A DNA stretch of 64,000 bases. Source: Lunularia cruciata. Lineage: Eukaryota > Streptophyta > Marchantiopsida > Lunulariales > Lunulariaceae. The translations under genes and the position numbers were made by a program. The notes below the pieces were generated by a model. That model searched no databases, was not told where the DNA came from, and worked only from the letters and a program-made list of their open reading frames with translations. The DNA is taken from assembly GCA_948567375.1 (NCBI GenBank), contig OX419762.1, positions 19,398,727-19,462,726 on the forward strand, read 5' to 3'. Positions 57,501-64,000 of this stretch are shown in pieces (within the stretch, counting starts at the first letter, position 1; the number at the start of each line of letters is the position of its first letter).

Positions 57501-58617
57501 AGATTTCTTGGATTTCTTAAGAATTTTATAACGGTGAAAATTGAAACAAAAGAAATGGAATTTTCTTGTATCATCCTTCTTTTATTTGTAGAAATTAAAA
57601 TGCATCAAGATATTTATTGCTTTGCTACTTGTAAATATAAAAAGGGTGAAAAAACAAGTGAACAGTGTTGCATTAAGTAAAAAGTCAATTTTTTTAAATC
57701 TATATAGAGTTATTCTTAGATGAGAATATGGGCTGGTATCCAAGTTAGGAGTTGGATGGAAAGTAAATGTATTAAGGGAGTAGACCTTTGAGGTTATTTG
57801 TGTAAACTATAGGATGATTTGGAATGTGATGCAAAAAAATTTCCACATTTCGTTTTTTAAATTATTTTCTCTCTTTTCCCCAAGGAGATTGTAAAATAAT
57901 TGCTTGTTAAAGAAAGGAAACCTCTTCCTTGAGATTTCTTTGTAGTTTTGTTTCTTCATGCAAGGATACAAAGGCAGTAAGTACAAAGCAGAATCCACTC
58001 CAAAGGAAGAACCCCAAATATGTCAAGTAAGAAGAGTGGTCGGAAATAAAGAACTCAAGATCTTTGACCCCCCACAGATCATACATTACTTTGAATGCAC
58101 CACCACCTAGATAAGAACTACCACCAAGGACCATTGATATCCATTGAAGTGCTTGCATATGTGGAGAGTGGCTGCTACTTACTTAAGAACTTATTGCTAC
58201 TTATCGGAAACCCTAGCTATAAAATCAAGTGCATCATTAGGAATTTCACTTTTTACCAAAAGTTTTTAGTCTTAAAACCAAAGAGCAAGTAGCAATCCTA
58301 GACCTTTGTAGTTTTTCACAATCCTTGTAGTTTTTTGAATTAGTCCTTTGCACCCAATAAAAAACATGGTGTTTATTCAAAAGCACATGAGAAAGATCCT
58401 TGAGGCAATTCTCTGTATCCCAATAGAAAACAAATGTGCAATCTATTGTAGGAGTGAGTTGTTCCAAGAGCAAGCATCTCTCCTTCTTGCTATGGAACTA
58501 GGAGCTTAGTGATTTTTGGATCATCCATGAGATGAAACAACAAAAGAGAAAGCAACACTGGATCTTTGAGGAAACCCCTTTGCATGGACAAAAGACAATT
58601 GGAGGAATGTCTTCAGG
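54591..58617. other. AT-rich intergenic sequence
   Basis: No supported gene. Minus-strand ORFs at 54957-55148 (LPAQIRYREELIASCFNVC) and 57907-58158 (hydrophobic, LGFFLWSGFCFVLTAFVSL) are short and unassigned. Confidence 0.45.
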
Positions 58618-60430
58618 TTGGATGCGACTCAATTTGGAAGAATGACTCTCAACACCAAATTCAGGCTTGTAGACAAGGAGATGAACACCCAAACTATGGA
58701 GTCCTTTAGAGAGAAGAGGTACACCTACAATGGTTGGAGGGTGGGTAGTTACAAGGACCCCGCTCAAAGAGTGATTGTAAAAGCAATGACAAAATTGGTT
58801 TTTCAACCAAAGATGATAGCATACATAATAACAATAGCCATGCCATCTTCTTTTAGTATATGTAAGGAGAAGTGGTCAATTGGGCACATATGTTCTACTT
58901 GTAGGCAAGGATCATGCTTAGAGAGTTCAAGGAAGATGGCAAAGCAACGTACCTAGCCTCATTTTCTACACTTCTACATGGGGTTAAACCTGCTTACAAA
59001 GGAAGAGAGAAAGAAATTCCCTAACTACAATCATCCAACGGGGTATTGCAGCTTGCAATTCAAAGGGAGAGTCATCATTCAGAAGTATCAAGATGTAGAT
59101 GTAAAATATGTGGAAACTGGTAAATTTGTATTGGTAAATGAAGAGGGAGCCGTTACAATGTCTTCATTGTAATGGCAAGAAGAAGATATTAACTCCATCA
59201 AGATCTCAAAACCAAATCAAAGGAAGAACAATAGGTAATTGATGTGTCTTTGAAAGATATGGAGGAAGAAGAAGAAGAAGAAGAAGAAGAAGAAGAAGAA
59301 GAAGAAAACAACTTCATCACCTTGTAGGGACCAACACCCCAAGTGGAGTGCCAAGACTAGTATGAAGATGCAAAATCTGTCCAAAAGGGCAAGGTGTAGA
59401 CTAAAAAGACTAAGCCAAAGAACATCTTACCCATTACTCTTACCCAAGAAGCAAATGTCTTCAGAGGAGAATAGGAGGAGGTTGAGGAGAAATTCAAAGA
59501 AGAACCCAAAAGAAAGGTGGATATTGAGTTTGAAGGAGAAGACCTCAAATTCCAAGTGGAGTGCAGACCAAATTGAGAGAAGAAGCCACGCACAAACAAA
59601 GAATGAAAGTCACCAAGGAGGCCAATTTTGTTATCCATTACGTAGGTTTTGCCTTGCAACTTATAGAGTCAATTCTCCCCCAATATCAAGAATTTTACCT
59701 TGATATAGTAGATTACACCTCTCTTGTTTGAAGGTTGCACAAAAACATGTACACAAGGAAGGTGAAGCAAGACAAGTGGAAGGAAGCAATGGAGAAAAAC
59801 CAAAACCCATACAAGGAAGAGTGTTGGAAAGCTGAATGTACTTGAGCATGAGAACTACAAAGTGAATCAATATAACAATTCCCTCACTATAGACCAAAAT
59901 CAGTACAAAGAAGACGTTTGGAGGTTACAAGAAGACTTGAGTGCTCTTTAGCTTGAATATAAGTAAACATAACAAGGGTACAAAGAGCAAATCAAAGCAA
60001 GAGATAAAGATATAGCTAGCATTTGAGGAGAGTTGTAGACCACCAAGATAAGAGAAGTCACTCTATCAGTACAAATTTACAAATACAAGAAGGAGGCGAT
60101 GGCAACAACTGACCCCAAATGTGAGAGGAAGTGAATAAGGAAAATGTAGCCCTACAAAACAACTTTGAAGAGGCCAAGAAGAAGGCACTTCAACAAATCA
60201 AGTAAGTTCAAGATCAACTAGAGGCAATGTTGGAGAAAATAGCTCAATATAAAATGATAGAGATGAATTTACATGAGTTAAAGTTACAAGTCCTAAAGTT
60301 GGAAGAGAAGAAGTAAAAAGATGAGAAGATGGACCAATTAGAAATTAGACTTTGGAAGCATGCAAACATGAAATTCATTGAGTCCTATGATACCTTAGGC
60401 CCAGACATTGCAAACTACAAAGACCGGTAA
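58618..60430 (+). pseudogene. Acidic coiled-coil ORF relic (family B, copy 2)
   Basis: In order: FRLVDKEMNTQTMESF (58618-58956), FKEDGKATYLASF near 58920-58960 in another frame, LLTKEERKKFPNYNHPTGYC (58978-59172), a poly-Glu run from (GAA)14 at 59265-59306, then charged helical segments (EVEEKFKEEPKRKVDIEFEG; LNVLEHENYKVNQYNNSLTI; QYKEDVWRLQEDLSAL). It has many stops and frameshifts. The motif order and the conserved LLTKEERK.FP..GY..LQ.KG block match the minus-strand relic at 9.8-11.1 kb. Function unknown; a transposon-encoded protein is likely. Confidence 0.6.
59265..59306 (+). repeat. (GAA)14 microsatellite
   Basis: Fourteen perfect GAA units encoding the poly-Glu tract of the surrounding relic. 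Confidence 0.95.
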
Positions 60431-63400
60431 AACTTCTAATTAGAATTTGTAAAGGCAAAGGTAGTTCTTTGTTGTAGTACTTTAGGCCAAAGACTCTTTG
60501 TAGAAGAATTTTTTGTAGTTGTAGAAATTCTCCTTAGTTTTAGGACCTTCATAAATGTAACTTTTGGATTAGTAAACCCAAAGAAGAAAAACCTATAAGT
60601 TGTCTTTGGAGAGGAATAGATACTTTCCTTGATACATGTAAGATGCCAAATTAACCTACATGTGATTAAGATAGGATAAGACAAGAATATAAGATTATTC
60701 ATGTTCAGTGAAAATGAACCAAGAAGATCTTTAGAATTCCTCACCCATTAGATTTATTTGGTTTATGTAGGATGAGTATTTAAGCCTTTGGCATAGATGT
60801 AAATATTAATAAATCTAGCCAAAATCCTTTATCACTTTTGCTAAAATTTTCAGTATTGGTTTATGTCTTCTGTGAGTAGTGGTGAGGAATCTTTGTAGTA
60901 GGAACACAAGTAGCTAGTAGTGTGAGCTTTAAGTGTCATGATTACTTGAGGCTAGGATTTTGGATCCTTAGTAGTTTTGAAGGAGCAAAGCAATAACTTG
61001 ATGTGTCTTAAGTGAGTTGTAGTGTTGAAAGTACCATGGATTCAAAAATCAAGGTCCTATTGCCAATGCAAAGTGCCTTTGGAGTTGTTCTTTCTGTGAA
61101 CGGTAGAATACATTCTTTTGAAGTTGAATAAATCCTCACCTTCAAGAAATAGTTGGAATGTATTAGTAGTGAAAGTGACCTTTTAGGTTTCCATTTGCCT
61201 TAATGCACCATAGTGGATGAAACTACCTCTTTTGGGAGTAAGTGTGACCCAAGAGGCTAATATGTAAAAATAAAGGATTTCAGGTTGTGAGTAGTTCAAT
61301 ACTTTTATAAAGAATTTTCCATAACTATAACTTCTTTCAAAAAAATACTGCAAGAGATATACAATTTCCATGATGTTATGGTCAATGTCTATAGAAAGCA
61401 TGAATTGACTAACACTCTAATTATCTTCCAATACACTAAGTACAAAACATTATAAACAAAGATGCAACCTTGTTAGATGAATTTCTTGTGATTATCTTAC
61501 AAGATACACTAATTTATAGTTATATGTTCTCCTACATCTTTTGTTAGAAAGTCAATGAATAAAGGATTCTTAAACTATATTTATACTCTTTATTGCTTAG
61601 TCAAAATCCTATTTGATTTTTTTAACCACACATCCTCTTTTTAAAATTGTGAATTATAATGAAACTTATTGATAAGTATATGAATGTAAGATAAATAAAA
61701 ACTCATTTCAGATTTAAAAAACCCTCACAACAAAAAATTCAATACTTTTTTCTTCAAGGAAATGTAAAGTTAACTAAAAGCTTTTTTAGAACCAAAATTC
61801 AAGTTTTATGAACCTCACTTAATTATCAACCACAAGTTAACTAGAAATTGAAAGTCCAAACAAGGACGAGATTGCTAGGCTACACCAAGCTTCTACTCTC
61901 TCTCATCAATACCTTGCTTTTATCTTTTTCAATTCCTCATAGGTGAAACTATCAAGTTGATCAAAAGGTCAATTAATTTGATAACTCAAATATGACTTGT
62001 CTCAATGACTTCTCTGTTCATATTATCAATTAGAACTATGGTCTCACTAGCTGGTATAGCCAATCAACATGTCTGCCTACTTAGAGTGCTCATTGAGTGT
62101 TCATTTTCTAATTGGATTTATTTTGCAAAGCATTAAGATTCAAACGTTTTATGCTATCTTCTTTGAACCCTATTATTTCTTCTCTTACTCTCTCTTACAC
62201 TTTAATAATAACTTTCACTCCCTTTGCACACATACTAATTAAGTATTATGTCTTTATGATCTTGAGCAGATCCTTGCACACTCTATAGAATTCACATTTA
62301 TGGTCATGATCAGCCTCTCACACACTCTCTAAAACCCATATCTAAAACTCATATGTATCCTTGTCATTGCAAACCAATGATACGTTATTTAATTAATGAG
62401 TTTCTTTCTAACTATAATCTTGAATACGTTTACCTCCTTAGAGATACTACCATGATGAGGATTATGCACTCCAAAGTAATTAACAACAAAAATAATTCTC
62501 CACATTAAAAATAAGAAATTTATTTTTAAGTTGATAACTTCCCTTTATTCAAGATTTAGTTGAGAAGTATTGACCAAATGTTTTCTACCAAGGTTGAAGG
62601 TCAAGGAAAGATAAAGCAACCTGCTCCTCTTCAAAGAGACTCAAGAAACTTGAAAGTTTTGCATTGTAAACATATACTTCTCAAGTTGGCAATACATATA
62701 CTCTTCATGCTCCACTGTGAAATTTAAATGTAACTTTGATTTTGAAATTAACAAAGTTAACTGATATTTCAGGTCAAATTCCTCTATTTCCTAGCATCAA
62801 TTACTTCATACATGATAAATAGTTAATAAAAATTCAAGTCTTCTAGCAATTCATAAAGGTTAAATCTTCTTGAAGGTCAAATATTTCAAGATCAAAGCTA
62901 AACCTTTGACTTACTTAGCAATATGAAATATAATCCCTATTTATGAACAACAGAATTATAAAAGCATTCATCAAGGAATAAATTGAAGTAGAAAGTAAAA
63001 ACTCTAGTATGGTACAAAAGGTTTAACCTAACTTAAAATTAAACTTACATATTGATTGGATTTTGTAAATTGGAAAAGATTTGCTTGAATTGCAATTAAA
63101 AAATCTGGAATCAAAGTGAAAAATATATGAACCACCATTTATGAGGTTTTAAGAGATTAGAGAGCATCCAATGTAGAATTTTCTTTCATGATACAAGATT
63201 TTTAAAGACAAGAAAAAATATTCATATTAAAATAAGAAGCATAATTCTACAATTATATGCTATATAAGAAGTTCAAGTAGAGTTTTTCAAAATTAGATGC
63301 AAATGCATAAAAGTTTTATAAGTTGCTTGAAGATTGACTTAAAATTTATGCAATGCCATAATAAAGTAAAAAGTAACATGAGATTGGGATTACATTTGTA

Positions 63401-64000
63401 AAGGAAGCATAATATGTACATGATCCACTCATCTTGTTAGCAAATATTGTAATATGCTAATTTTCTGGTAGGTGTTGAATTATTCACAAATTTCATATAC
63501 AAGTTCTAAGTGTATAGTTTAGGATCACTTATTAAAAGCATGGCCTAGTGAGAGTTTGATGGTTTAAAATTTTCCATAAAGTGAGCTTTCCAGAAAAACC
63601 AATATTGAATAAATTGTGCTAGTATTATACCCATAGATAACATTAGATGAGTTCTATGGATGGTTGAGTTACTACATGTGGAAGTAATTGTATGAGCACC
63701 CAAGATACAGAGTTTCATCATAATTTAGTACTTTTTTACAAACCAATTTGGTTAAGGTCATCTCTCATCCACTGCAATATATTATGAGCTTGAAAGAAGA
63801 TTTTGGCCAGTCTTAAATCAAATAAGGAGAAGTATAAATTAGTAAATATAATCATCTTTCTCTAGTCATAACTAAGGTTAGAACTCTTGTCTTAAAAGGA
63901 TTTTGACTTGGACAAGAGAACTTGATGATGAATTTTTTAACTTATAAATTATTTGCTAAACTAGTTTGTAAAATACTTAGTCAAGGAAGAGTACAAGTAA
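60431..64000. other. AT-rich sequence, no gene recognised
   Basis: 60.43-61.2 kb may be the trailer of the coiled-coil relic, since it resembles in style the 1.8-2.6 kb region after the first relic. From 61.4 kb to the end it is strongly AT-rich with stops in all frames. Confidence 0.5.

Noticed and set aside
1-64000. CRISPR arrays, bacterial operons, riboswitches
   Set aside because: The window is eukaryotic plant DNA; the tandem arrays lack the alternating repeat/spacer pattern.

Overview
This is a stretch of plant nuclear DNA, about 64 kb, AT-rich and gene-poor. It is dominated by decayed LTR retrotransposons nested in one another, and it contains an interstitial (TTTAGGG)n telomere-type repeat. 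The mix of old Ty1/copia and Ty3/gypsy elements, the long low-complexity relics and the single small split gene suggest a very large plant genome. A gymnosperm such as a conifer is my best guess, but this is inference and no marker fixes the species.

Layout. 0.5-1.8 kb: a lysine/glutamate-rich coiled-coil ORF relic (+). 2.7-9.25 kb: a broken Ty1/copia element (+) with partial 5' LTR, initiator-Met-type PBS, gag, protease, integrase, RNase H, PPT and 3' LTR. Its reverse transcriptase core is gone and a solo gypsy LTR sits in its place. 9.7-11.1 kb: a coiled-coil/acidic ORF relic (-), homologous to a relic at 58.6-60.4 kb (+). 12.2-14.3 kb: pyrimidine-rich tandem repeats. 14.9-19.2 kb: a second gypsy relic (+) split by another copy of the same solo LTR. 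20.27-28.08 kb: a nearly full-length gypsy element (-) with two ~692-bp LTRs, tRNA-Asp-like PBS, an extra zinc-knuckle ORF upstream of gag, and gag-pro-pol broken by a few stops and frameshifts. 32.36-36.71 kb: an apparently genuine host gene (-) of seven exons with a plastid-transit-like N-terminus and about 405 codons, product not recognised. 38.3-47.9 kb: a 9.6-kb gypsy element (-) whose polyprotein carries a DNA cytosine-5 methyltransferase domain between protease and reverse transcriptase, and a PHD finger after integrase. 48.9-49.7 kb: a truncated relative of that element. 49.8-64 kb: AT-rich sequence with one coiled-coil relic and little else.

The main discovery is the methyltransferase/PHD retrotransposon. 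Its order reads gag (two zinc knuckles), protease, C5-methyltransferase, RT, RNase H, integrase, PHD finger, between ~443-bp LTRs. The PCQ, ENV and C-terminal target-recognition/motif X signatures of a C5-methyltransferase are readable in order, as is a C4HC3 PHD pattern. The copy is dead: many in-frame stops, several at former Trp codons. The ancestral element would have encoded both a DNA-methylating and a histone-reading module. All coding calls for transposable elements describe broken relics.
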